Shown here in pieces: positions 10,990-22,047 of a DNA stretch of 64,000 nt. The position numbers and the translations under genes were made by a program. Position 1 is the first letter of the stretch, and each line of letters starts with the position of its first letter. The stretch is from Liopterus haemorrhoidalis (lineage: Eukaryota > Arthropoda > Insecta > Coleoptera > Dytiscidae): the NCBI GenBank assembly GCA_963971575.1, contig OZ020620.1, positions 38,393,992 to 38,457,991 of the forward strand, read 5' to 3'. The notes beneath the pieces are model-generated. The model worked only from the letters and a program-made list of their open reading frames with translations, searched no databases and was not told the origin of the DNA.

Positions 10990-11755
10990 CAGTGTTTCTC
11001 AACCGGTGATCCGCGGACCACTGGTGGTCCTCAGAAAAATTTTAGTGGTCTGCGAAAGGCTTATACATGATTATTTTTGGGATTTTTGTTAATTTTTTTA
11101 TGATCTTTTGTTCATTTCCAGTAATTTTTGTTAATTTTTCAGTGATTTTTTATTACTGAGATACTATATAGATGTAGATGTAGAATACAATAAATTTGTT
11201 TAAAAGTACATTTATTTTTTGTGGTCCACGGTAAAAAATTAAATATTTTACTGGTCCGTGGTATGTTTTCGGTTGAGAAACACTTAAGGTTTCCAATCCG
11301 GATATCCGAATATTCCGATTATCCGACCAATTTGGACTATTCAATAATCCGGATAATTTTCATTGAACATCCGATAACCGGATATTTTTTGAATAAACAA
11401 AAAATTTTTTTTCAATAATTTTTTCAATTTACCTGGTACTTTTTTTTATACCTTTTCGCCTTTACAAGAGTTCCTTTAAATCACATGACGAAATATATAT
11501 ATATTTTATTTTAATTTTATTTTATTATATATATTTTGTTTATTATTTTGTGAATTATTAATGTATATAATTAAAATATTTAAATTAAATTAAATAAATG
11601 AGTTATAAAACACCATGAATATTGGATTCAATTTATTATCTTTAATTTCTTATTTGTTATCCGGATATCCGGATATATCCGTATATTTTGAATGTTCTGT
11701 ATTCGATATCCGGATATTCATTAATGTCGGATAATTGGAATCCCTAGAAACACTG
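10990..11755. mobile_element. hAT non-autonomous element (CAGTGTTTCTCAACC termini)
   Basis: Left end CAGTGTTTCTCAACCG (10990) and right end CGGTTGAGAAACACTG form the classic hAT terminal repeat. Its right terminal repeat is split by another hAT at 11285-11746. Flanks TTCTAAGC and CTCTATAC match at 5 of 8 positions, so the outer target duplication is decayed. No transposase. Confidence 0.7.
11285..11746. mobile_element. hAT MITE, 462 bp, TSD GAAACACT
   Basis: Perfect 8-bp duplication GAAACACT at 11277-11284 and 11747-11754. Ends TAAGGTTTCCAAT and complement of ATTGGAATCCCTA. Repeated ATCCGGATATCC motifs lie near both ends, like the ATCCGC-rich ends of the hAT at 14537, so the two may be related. 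The target is inside the terminal repeat of another hAT. Confidence 0.85.
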
Positions 11756-12396
11756 CTCTATACAGTAATGAAATTATTTCAATGTTCAAATCATCCATAT
11801 ACAACCAATGGCAACAAGAATACATAGAATCTCTACAGTTCAAAGGATCATACTATGATCAAATTCAACCTCTCCTTCTTAGAAAGCTTTGGTTTCTTCT
11901 CACCAAATCAGATCTTTTAAATGCACTTTTATCCGGCTTAGATTTAATTACACCTTCTCTCCATATCATCTGCATAGAATTAATATGATTTCTTCTTCTT
12001 TCTGTCCGTGTGATAATTTGTCTGTCAGCAATGCTCCACACTTTGAGCATTTTTAAACGCAAAATACTTACACAATAACTAATTAGAATTTATCTATACG
12101 ATAGCCGTTTAAGATCCGCCTTGTAAAAACGGATACGTATCCGGATAAGGATTTTTATTTATTGGAGATCATCCGCCGATACGAATACGGATATCCGGCA
12201 TATCATTAATTATTTATCATTATTATTTCACAAACTATTTTAGTTTTCTCATCAGTATTCCAATCTTTTTTTTCAGCTCTATCCGTCTTTCTTTTTTTTT
12301 AGCTAACGAGATCAAAATCATTTGCAAGTAAGTAATGTCCATAATTTTCGAGGGTTAATTTCAACATGTTTATTAAGGTATGTAAACGAATATATA

Positions 12397-12806
12397 CAGT
12401 CTGTTCCAAACGGTTAAGCGGAACTAAATGGGAATTTAGTTCTTTTAGGTTGTCACGAGAAGGGACCTTGCTTGGGTTATTTTATTTTTCAGGTTAGGTT
12501 AGGTTAAAATTTAAAATTCCAACAATGAAACCATGGAAACGAATGACATATGTCAAAATTAAATATTTTTTTTAGATATTTTAATGACAAAAAAATAAAT
12601 AAATAGGAAATTTGTATTAAGAATGACACAAAAAAATCAAAATATAAAGAAAATGACATTTTAAAATTATATTAACCTTAACCAAAAAATGTTTATTGTA
12701 AGTATGATTTACAAAGCTTAAACAAAACGGCCGAAAGGCACGATTTAAACGATGAAAGTAACTAGATTGCAAAATCTAGTTCCGCTTAACCGTTTGGAAC
12801 AGACTG
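12397..12806. mobile_element. 410-bp MITE with TA target site, copy 1
   Basis: Ends CAGTCTGTTCCAAACGGTTA and its complement, with matching arms of about 30 bp, flanked by TA. Inside is AGGTTAGGTTAGGTT and an AT-rich core. A second copy in opposite orientation is at 38932-39337. TA target and TIRs fit a Tc1/mariner-type MITE. Confidence 0.85.
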
Positions 12807-13844
12807 TAGTCATAAACTAACGATGTCCGGATCCTGCTTATTATGGCGTGATTTACGTTAAATATATTCTGATTTATTAAATTAATCTATTGTTATCTTG
12901 ATTTTACAATATAGATAATGTAACACTGATAATTTCCAATAGCTGCTTGTATCATATTTTTAATCAAGGAAAACTACTGAATGAGATGTTTGCCACTTGT
13001 TGAATTAACTGTGTGTCAACAAGTTGCGTTTCTTTAATTAATGGAAACATTTATAATAAAGTAACCCTGATTCTGGTGGCAGATTGCAATCAAAGTTGTT
13101 TTGAATCGAGGTTCCATTTATAAGCGCAAAGGGAATGACGAACAAGTGGTGAACTGTTGTAACTTTTTTTTGAATGTAAGAACAATAAGTAGAAGAAAAA
13201 ACTGCTAGCCATTGAAATGGATTTCTGGAAACGATCAGCTATTTAGGAAGTATATAATAGATCAGCTATAAGGAAAGTTTAAGCTGTAATTTCTACTTAG
13301 TACTATAGTAAAAAGTTTCATTACGGAGTTAAAGTATATGTAGAAGAAAATAAATGACCTGCAAAAGAAAAATATACTTGTCACAGAGATCCATTTCTAG
13401 AGATGATCACGCAGCCAATACTTGACAAAGTTCGAAATGAAACGATCAAGTGGTTGTATTATGATGATTAGAATTCTATCATAGCCAATGATGTGATTCT
13501 ATATTGGTATTCTGGACAAGCATTGCCTTACAAAGCAATTAAAACGATAAGACAGAGGAGTTTTAATTATGTTGTACCAAAAATCTACAATAAATTGCAT
13601 AATTTCGCTTCACAACATCATATTAATATTCAACAAAATAATGTAATCAAAATTGCCAAAAAAATTGATTAACCATCTAACAAAAATCGAACTAGATACT
13701 ATCTTTAACAACTGTTAACATTCTGTAAATACATTGCACATCTTTTATTTTTACTTTAGCATGTATATAAAAGTTAAAATAATTAATATTAATATATAAT
13801 GTATACATTGGATAAAGAAGAAAGTATGGTTGGTTAGGGAACAC
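12807..13844. other. Stretch without a recognised gene
   Basis: Possible decayed coding sequence near 13430-13680 on the plus strand, but I could not assign a family. No terminal repeats seen. Confidence 0.3.
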
Positions 13845-14060
13845 TATTCGAAGGGCTCCTAGCGAAGTGTGTCGCTATGCACTAGCATACAACCCTCAGG
13901 GCAGTAGGCGTAGAGGGACCCAAGAACACCTGGCGTCGTACAACCCTGCTAGATATAAATGCATGGAGCTCTCAAAACCAAGACAAAAGACTGTATAACA
14001 ACATCACCGACTTGAAGCCAATGGCAGATAGACGAGTTAGATGGAGAAATTTTATTGACA
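13845..14060 (+). pseudogene. C-terminal LINE relic
   Basis: Broken plus-strand frames read a tail with TTLLDINAWSSQNQDKRLYN followed by MADRRVRWRNFI, resembling the C-terminus of endonuclease-reverse transcriptase LINEs (a TTW/TTL...DI block before a terminal W-rich segment). Frameshifted and 5' truncated. An ATTATTATTATTAT tail occurs near 14380-14395. Confidence 0.45.
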
Positions 14061-14536
14061 GCCTATGCTCTTTTTAGAGGCAGTCCAAAATCACCAAGAT
14101 GGACAAGGCTTTATGATGATCATACGATCGCTCACTACTTAAAATCCATATACATTGATATCACACACATACCTTTGTGGTATATGTGGTGTTTCCCCAG
14201 CATAGTAACAAGTGGTATATCTACTAAATTGTTTTAGTTTTACAGCTATTATTTATTAATTTAATAGTTCTGTTTATATTTGTGCTTTTTCTATTTGGGG
14301 TTTAATCTCTTATTGCATCTACTTTATAAATATACTAATTTATATTTCTGTCATATGTAATATCTTAAATAAAGAGATTTTTATTATTATTATTATATCA
14401 TAATAAAAATAATTCTAGGAGGCTATATAAATTCGTGCATAAGGGCGCCAAGTACCCTAGCGTCGAACTTGCGCACGATCCTCGTATTAAAGAAATTAAT
14501 TTTGCCCAAACAAAACGAACCAAAATACATGATAAT

Positions 14537-15664
14537 TAGATCCCTGCGCGGATAAGCTTTTCTGTATCCGCATCCGATCCGCATCCGCACATCCATGATC
14601 CGCATCCGATCCGCATCCGCAGCTTTTGTAAATAACAAATCCGCATCCGATCCGCATCCGCAAGAATATCCGCACTATCCGCACTACAGGTTTTGCTGTC
14701 AATTTGGAAAGAACTAACATATTTCGCCTGTTTAGGTAATCTCTGCTACAAAACGCTACTGAAAATTTTTGGATTTACCAGCTTATTTATTACTAACCTA
14801 ACCTAATGGACCCCAAAAGTTTTAAGGCCTTGTGGCGCTAATAACTTATTTAAATCTAGAGAGAGATAACAATTTTGGGGGGCCTAAGCGTTCTTTTTCG
14901 TAGGGAGTAAGTGGCGTGCTGCTTTTTTTAATATTGAATTTAAAAAAAAAAATCAGAAAAGTTACTTGATAGAAGGTGCTTCATATTTTTAGGATCAAGT
15001 AATTCTCTTACGCCATTTCGCGCATGAGTTAGGCGTTGCAACTTTTTCAAATAGCAACATGTGTCATTTTTCAAATTTTTGGGATCTGCAAGACTTTTTA
15101 CTTCGGGTAGTATAAAAAAATTGGCAGGTTACATAATAAAATTTTCGAGAAAAAATTATGTTGGTAAATTTTGGTATTTAAATAAAACTTACTAATCAGT
15201 TTTATGTAAAAAAAAAAACCTCTATCAGATTTAAAAGCCAGAATTAGAGCAGAGGTAGGAAGAATTACGTCGAAAGTGTACCAGAAAACTTATGTTCAAA
15301 ATATTATTTTCTATAATATATTCAATAATGAAAAGAAAGTTAAGTTGATTGTCTCAACTCAGTCTTGATCATGGACAATTGTCTTAATAAAAATAACATA
15401 AAGTGAGATTGAATGCTACAAAATATCATGTATATACAGACAACCGAAAATAACCGAGGACTGCGTAGTCAGAACACAATTGCTTGTTTCTCCGAAAGTA
15501 ACCGAAGATTGTTCACGTGGATGTTCACGCGGATATTGCGGATAAGCGGATATGACATTTAATCCGCATCCGATCCGCATCCGCATGGTTTAAATGATAA
15601 TTTATCCGCATCCACAGAAAAGTTGCGGATATCCGCGGATAATCCGCGGATTTGCAGGGCTCTA
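14537..15664. mobile_element. hAT non-autonomous element, 1128 bp, TSD ATGATAAT
   Basis: Exact 8-bp duplication ATGATAAT at 14529-14536 and 15665-15672. Ends TAGATCCCTGC and GCAGGGCTCTA. Subterminal regions on both sides are packed with ATCCGCATCCGATCCGCATC motifs, which would be binding-site clusters in a hAT. No transposase ORF remains. A second copy in opposite orientation starts at 63490. Confidence 0.88.
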
Positions 15665-15672
15665 ATGATAAT

Positions 15673-16587
15673 GCATTACAATAAGGCAGCTTATCAAATA
15701 ATTCGTTTTTCACATGTCAAAAATGTATTTACATATAAATTTTGTCACTTACTAAATACCTAAGAAACCCTGAAGTGTGTGATAATTCACACAACTTCAA
15801 TTTTTATTAAATTACATATGGTGTACGAAGTTAAATTCGGGATGCGAAATCACATCTCTAACCACCAGCAAACTTTCATCCGCGACAGCTTTATTTAATT
15901 ATTATATGCAGTTGTTTTTGTTATGCTAATTATAGATAAAATAATAATTACATAAAATTACCTACTTAATCAATATTATATAATAAAAAATTAACAAATT
16001 TTACAAAAAATTACCTTTCTTCAGCAAAAGTAACAATCCGCAATTGTTGCTCACTCACAAACAGATGACTTGTTAACGATGCTGTTGATGCTATAGACGC
16101 CAGCGTCGACTAACCAATGTATGTGTGGACGCCCGACGTCGCCACAGCCCATGATTACACAACCATGGACACACAAACACATTCACACCCGCAGATAATG
16201 ACACATGGATACGTACGCATTCGCTAACACGTCATCAACATCAGACCTATAGTCATACTTTTAACACTGGCTTTCATTTCAATGAATTATATTTATAGTA
16301 TATTGTTGCTAAAATTAGATTGTTTGTTATAAAGTTTATTGGTTATAAAATTTGATTAAATTCTAGGATCTGTAGTAAACAGACTTCCATCTAAGCCTTG
16401 ACGCAAAATACTGTACGAAGATTATAACGTCAAACTAATTTGCCAAAAAGGAAATAAAAAAATAATAAAATCGGGGTAGTTTGTGATATTTAGAGTGAAT
16501 TAATTAGGGTGCGAGGGGAGTGTTACTTATAAGGTTGAAATCATTTACTTAACAGCAAAAAGGAATATGAGAAAAGATACGTATTTA
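15673..16587. other. Stretch without a recognised gene
   Basis: Short match to the 2500-bp repeat near 15725-15800. The GC-richer part at 16075-16250 shows nothing I recognise. Confidence 0.35.
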
Positions 16588-17882
16588 TCAGACAATACGA
16601 CGCACCTTTTTACGCAGAAAATCGACTTAAAATTGAGCTGCGTCTTATTGTTCGAAGGTATAGTAATTTAAAAAGAGTGCGATGTTAGTGTGGCATCAAT
16701 TCAGAGCGCATAAAACAGAATCAACCAAGAAAATATAATAGAAATGAATAAAGAATTAGCATTTCTGGAGTCTTTACAAGTCAACGACAACCCTTGGATG
16801 TGTTGATTAATAAACCATTCAATAATTTTATGCGGGAAGAATGGAACAAACGAATGATAAAGCTGAATCACGATATTACAACGTATGAAAAGGACGATAA
16901 TTTTAGAAGTACCTAGGTAAAAATTCATGGGAAGCTGTAAAAGAAGAGACGATTATATTAAGGGGTTACATGGGTCTTCAAGGTATAAAAAAACGACTTC
17001 TTTAAAAAAAATTATTTCAAAAACAAAAAATCTTTTTTATTTAAAATTAAAACATATAAAAGTATAGTATGTGAAGTACTTGTAAAAAAATTTTCAGCCA
17101 AAAATATTCAAAATTTTCCATTTTCCAGCCGTTTCTCGCCGTCAACCTTTTTTTTTTGCGGTGGACATGATATTTCGGTGTGGATTCATCCGAAATCAAA
17201 AATTCAAAAATTTTCTTGTAGTTTATGCCCTTGGCTCGTGATTGAACGAAGAAATTTTCATTCGGTCAAGTCGTTCTTGTTTTATACGAAAAAGACCTTT
17301 TAAAAATGATGAGAATCGGAAAAACGCATAAAAATTTGAGACGAAAATTGATTCAAACTCATGTCAAAATGTCAAATTTCATTTTTTTTTAATTCCTTCG
17401 TTCTATCACGAGCCTAGGGCATAAACTACAAGAAAATTTTTGATTTCAGATGAATCCACACCGAAATATCATGTCCACCGCAAAAAAAAACGTTGACGGC
17501 GAAAAACGGCTGGAAAATGGAAAATTTTGAATATTTTTGGCTGAAAATTTTCTTACAAGTACTTCAAGTACTATACTTTTATATGTTTTAATTTTAAATA
17601 AAAAAGATTTTTAGTTTTTGAAATAATTTTTTTTAAAGAGGTCGTTTTTTTTTATACCTTGAAGACCCATGTAACACCTTAAGTCTTTTAAGAAATGCGG
17701 TATAAGCAACGCATTGGATAGTATCGAAGATAACTTGGTTTTTGAAGAGATTGGCAACAATAGTTCCGACGAAAATAATACGAATAGTGACAAAACAGAA
17801 TGTTCCTGTTACAAGTTATTGTAATAATAAATATTTTTTCTAAAAATTGTCTCATAAATTTGAAGTGCGTCTTATCGTCCGA
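16588..17882 (+). pseudogene. pogo/Tigger-like transposon relic
   Basis: Terminal repeats CAGACAATACGACGCACC (left) and the complement of GTGCGTCTTATCGTCCG (right) flank the remnant. The plus-strand frame resumes after the inserted 16962-17678 element with KSFKKCGISNALDS, then acidic residues and a stop at 17822. SFKKCGISNALDG is the conserved C-terminal signature of pogo/Jerky-type DDE transposases. Upstream, REEWNKRMIKLNH is the preceding segment. Most of the catalytic domain is deleted. Confidence 0.6.
16962..17678. mobile_element. Palindromic piggyBac-type element, 717 bp, TTAA target
   Basis: Flanked by TTAA at 16958-16961 and 17679-17682. Arms of roughly 300 bp are inverted copies of each other (GTTACATGGGTCTTCAAGGT ... 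and complement), including a TGGACATGATATTTCGGTGT block, around a short centre. The TTAA target points to piggyBac mobilisation. It carries no ORF. Removing it rejoins the flanking pogo relic. Confidence 0.85.
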
Positions 17883-19466
17883 AAAATTAGGTTATATATT
17901 AAGATATATATTTGGGGAACTATGGAGAGAGCTACTTATAAACGAAGTATCTCACTTATTATTTACTTAACATCGAAAATATATACATAAGATTGATAGA
18001 TTAAAAAATAAAACGATTATTTTGTATTCTAGTTCAAACTGCAATTTTAATGGCATAATTTACATTATTTGCGAAAATTGTGAATTAAAATAAAGCACAA
18101 CTCAAAAACGGTTAAAGAAAGCGACCTGAAGTTAGAATTTTTGGATTCCTTGTAGTTTATTTAGTCTAGGAAAATAATGCGGCCTCATTGCTTTTGCATA
18201 TTTTAAAATTAAGACAAATTAGCATGGACGTATCTCAAAAACGAAATGCGATAAAGATCTGCGGTTGAAATTTTTGAAATCTTGAGGTCCTAATTGACTT
18301 GGAACCACATTTTCAAATAAAAAAAATTTTTGAAAATATTTAATTTTTTTTGAATTTTTTTGATAATTTTGATAATTCCGAACTAAAAAATGGTTAAGGA
18401 TGGAAATCTGAGGTTTAAAATTTTAAAATTCTCCTATCTTGAATAGTCTATAAAAAAATTTGGGCTTTAATTAACCAATTACTAAGATTTGTATGGGCAG
18501 TAATTGAAAACTCTTGAAAATGGCCAAAAATCGAAAAATCGTAAGGGGTAAACCTTAAAAAAATCGAGATTTTTAAGAAAAAAAAAAATTGTCCCCGATT
18601 TTATTGAAAATTGTTATAAATATGTATTTTTGGTCACAGATTAACAAAATTTGGTCCATTTTGAATTTTGGGCAAAATTTTTGGAATTATAGGCAAAAAA
18701 CTGGCCTAAATCGGCCCAAAACTTAAAACTAGGAAAGCATGTATTTTTTAAATATTTTTTTCATAATCCTCACACCAAAATTAGCTTAAAAAAAGATTTT
18801 GGCTAAAATAGGAATCTAAAAAATTTTTACCAAAATTATAAAATTTTAAGAGAAAAAAAAATTGAATTTTGTTGGAAAATCGGTATATGTATTTTTGGTC
18901 AAAAATCAAGAAAAATGGGTCCAGTTTGAAGTTTGGGCAAAAGTTTTGGAATTATAGGCAAAAACTGACCCAAATTGGCTCTAACTCAAAAACTAAGAAA
19001 GTATGTATTTTTTAAATATATATATTATTTTAAATTTTATTATTAAACAACTTATTCTCCAAATATCTCAATTATCCTTTACTTAACACCAAAAATGAAT
19101 ATGAGGAAAGAAACTACTCCTCTCTGTTTAATGTAGTTTTTAATAAGATTTATTTTGGGAGGCTATGGAGAGAGCTACCTATAAACGAAGTATCTCACTT
19201 ATCACAACTATTTCTAGCTTTTTGTGCATTTTTATCGATATATTCGGGTAATTCTTGCATATTCCTTGTGATTGTGAAATTAATTTGGACAATTAAATGA
19301 CTAAACAAAATAATTTGTTTTTTGTCTATAAACTGTTTATTGTCATAGGATACCAATACTTCGGGCCAGAGGCCCTCGGGCTGTATTACGTGGCTCTCCG
19401 GGCGTAATCATCTTAGTTACACCCTTGGTGCAAAATTCATAATAGCAGCTATTAGACCCTGTATAG
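17883..19466. repeat. AT-rich region with internal direct repeats
   Basis: A segment around 18595-18770 (GGAATTATAGGCAAAAA... to ATGTATTTTTTAAATAT) recurs directly at about 18865-19020. A 45-bp block with CTATGGAGAGAGCTAC and AAACGAAGTATCTCACTTAT occurs at 17925-17965 and again at 19155-19205. No coding content is recognised. Confidence 0.55.
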
Positions 19467-20739
19467 CAGGGATGGCCAAGATCGACCGCGGTCGACCGAT
19501 CGACCGCAAGGACTCTGGAAGTCGCCCGCGAAGCTGACTTGAAGATTGACAAATCATAGTGATAAATTCAGAACGTATTTAGATAAAAAAAAAAAAACAA
19601 ATAATAAAAAAATTATGAGAAGTGTGAATTTTCACACATTTCAGTTTTTTCGCAGGTATTTAGTAAGTGAATGATGATTATTTGGGATGCCAAAAAAAAT
19701 TTTATGTTAAAATATTTTTTTATTAACTTTAATTCGAATGCCTAATACCATTATTTGGGTTTCTAAATATTTGCAGTATTTTTTTTTATAAAGCAAGGTT
19801 CATTAATATTTTGAAAATTGCGCCTACGGCTTCCATTGGTTGTTTAAGTCATAAACTTCGCCCCTCTGATTTCGTATACATTCAAACATAGAATTAAATT
19901 ATAATTTCAACACTTCCCACTGGTTATTAAATTTACGCTTTTAAAAATTTAAAGCAAAATTTGCCAAAATATAACTAGAATTTCGACAAAATAATTTAAA
20001 CAAAATAAAAACGCAAAAAAAATGCAAAAAAAAAACAGAAAAAGTAAAAATTTACGGGAATCAAACAATGGTTTGCAACTTACGAAGCGAAAACATTACC
20101 ACTGGACTACGGACGTTCACTCGTTTACTGTGTTAAATAGCGGATTAAATATTTTACATATTTTAGTTAAGAACGCATAAAATGCGGTATTTTCCGAAAA
20201 CATGATCTGATCAAAAATTCCTGTTGTACTATTCCGGTTCACACCAATGTACATTTCTTAGCATTTTTTCAGATTTTTAGTTTAAACCATCTGGGCTACA
20301 GGGTGTGGGACAAAACTTTTTTGCACAATTTTAGCAAAAATCGCGTCAAAATAATTTATTTTGCAAAAATAAAATTTTGATCGTTAATACACGTACCAAG
20401 GGATTTCATTTGATACCCTACTCAGAATTTTAAAAAAATATTTTTTTTTCCGATGATCATATATTTGTTTATATTTTTAGGGGGATATGCTTTTTAGATG
20501 TTTTAATATTTTTCCTATGTGCGGGTCAAAGAGATGTATAAGCATGCCAAATTTCAACACTCTAGGTTTAACTGTTTGGCTACAATTTTTATCGAACAGA
20601 CAGACAGGCAGACAGACAACAAAATGACGGTATAAGGGTTTCTTGGTCATACCTACAAAACCCTAAAAAACGTAGTCGCCCGCGGGAACACCTTCACCAT
20701 AAAAGTCGCCCCCTACGTCTAAAAGTTTGGCCAACCCTG
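19467..20739. mobile_element. hAT element, 1273 bp, near-perfect TSD
   Basis: Ends CAGGGATGGCCAA and the complement of TTGGCCAACCCTG. Flanks CTGTATAG (19459-19466) and CTGTTTAG (20740-20747) differ at one base. Subterminal sequence has repeated GTCGCCCGCG motifs. The interior (about 19614-20660) is occupied by the inverted second copy of the 1.4-2.5 kb repeat family. Confidence 0.8.
19614..20664. repeat. Dispersed repeat of the 'CAGGGTGT' family, copy 2
   Basis: Inverted match to about 1850-2560 and an extension (20395-20664) that recurs at 27750-28030, ending with a shared CATACCTACAAAACCCTAAA segment. Confidence 0.55.
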
Positions 20740-21594
20740 CTGTTTAGGTATTGTAAATATCAAATAATTATTAATACACTGCCACCTACTTTTGTAGAAA
20801 AGAAGTTTTTTTCCAGCAATAATGAAATAAAAATTAATTATATTTAATAGCGTTTATCAACAAATATATCTCGAGTTCTAAGACTACTCTATACTGATTA
20901 AATAGTGTCATATTTTCAACAAGTTTGTTATTATTCCATCTTAATATGAAAGGTAAACATCAATATATCTTAATAAAAACGTTTCCACTTACCTGCGACA
21001 TTACACCTTTACATATTTACATGGCAAACATACGATAAAACATACGCAAAAGGTAGCTTTTAGCTTGGAAGGAAGACAATCCCAAACTGACAATATGTGG
21101 AGTCTATGACAGCAATATCCGCCTTTTATTATCGTTTATTATTTTTGGATGATCATGATGCAGAAATATAAAATTTGTGACAATAAACAATAATGAATTA
21201 TATCTCTAGGCTATGAATAAAAATAGAATTATAAATTTGAATATACAGGAAAAATATTTTCTGAATTATTCAGCTAAAGAAAATAAAGATGTGAAACAAA
21301 CTATCGTTTGTTACTTTGGTTGAAGCGCATCTAGATTTTCAAATTTTAGTTACAAAATTTTAGTTTTTAGATAGTTTTTAGCGAATGATGAAAGCTTTTG
21401 ACCATTTTGTTTAACAAAACCCTCATTGAATATACAATTTTAGACTGTTGACTGATTACACTGCCCACAAAATATTTTTTTTTATCTTGGTGCCGGAAAA
21501 GTAAGAACTGATTTTAGATATTTTTGATGTGCTTATTCCAAAAATACCTGACTCTTTTTCGTAGCAGCTCTAGTTTTTGAGATACAAACTAATT
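20740..21594. other. Stretch without a recognised gene
   Basis: The part at 21300-21450 resembles the small MITE-like fragments near 7.0, 41.4 and 56.9 kb (TTTTGTTTAACAAAA motif). Otherwise nothing. Confidence 0.35.
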
Positions 21595-22047
21595 GATCTA
21601 AAAACGGTAAACTTCCTCCTTGGACAGCAAAGTGGATATACAAAATATCCTTGTTTTTTATGTCTTTGGGACAGCAGAGCTAAGGATCAGCACTGGGTTA
21701 ACAGAAATTGGGTGATTTCCATTAAGAAATGTCATAATTCAAGAAAAAACAAAACGTTGTCAACGAACCTTGGGTTGCGAGAGAGAAAATTATATTTTCA
21801 CCCTTGCATATCAAATTTGGGCTTATATACCAATTTTTGAAGGCTTTAAATCGAGATGGACTTTGTGTAGGCTACTTGACACGTAAATTTCTTAGGATTA
21901 ACTCTGAAAAACTGAAAGCCAGAATATTTGATGGTCCTGAGCTAAGGCAAACTACTGAAGATCCACAATCCAATCGAACCGCATCAATGAACGAGATTGA
22001 ATCTAATTCTTGGTGTTAATTTATTGTGTTAATTCTTGGTTTAAGTA

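Noticed and set aside
12490..12510. TTAGG-like tract as telomeric sequence
   Set aside because: Only three units inside a MITE; a similar short run near 38196 is likewise isolated.
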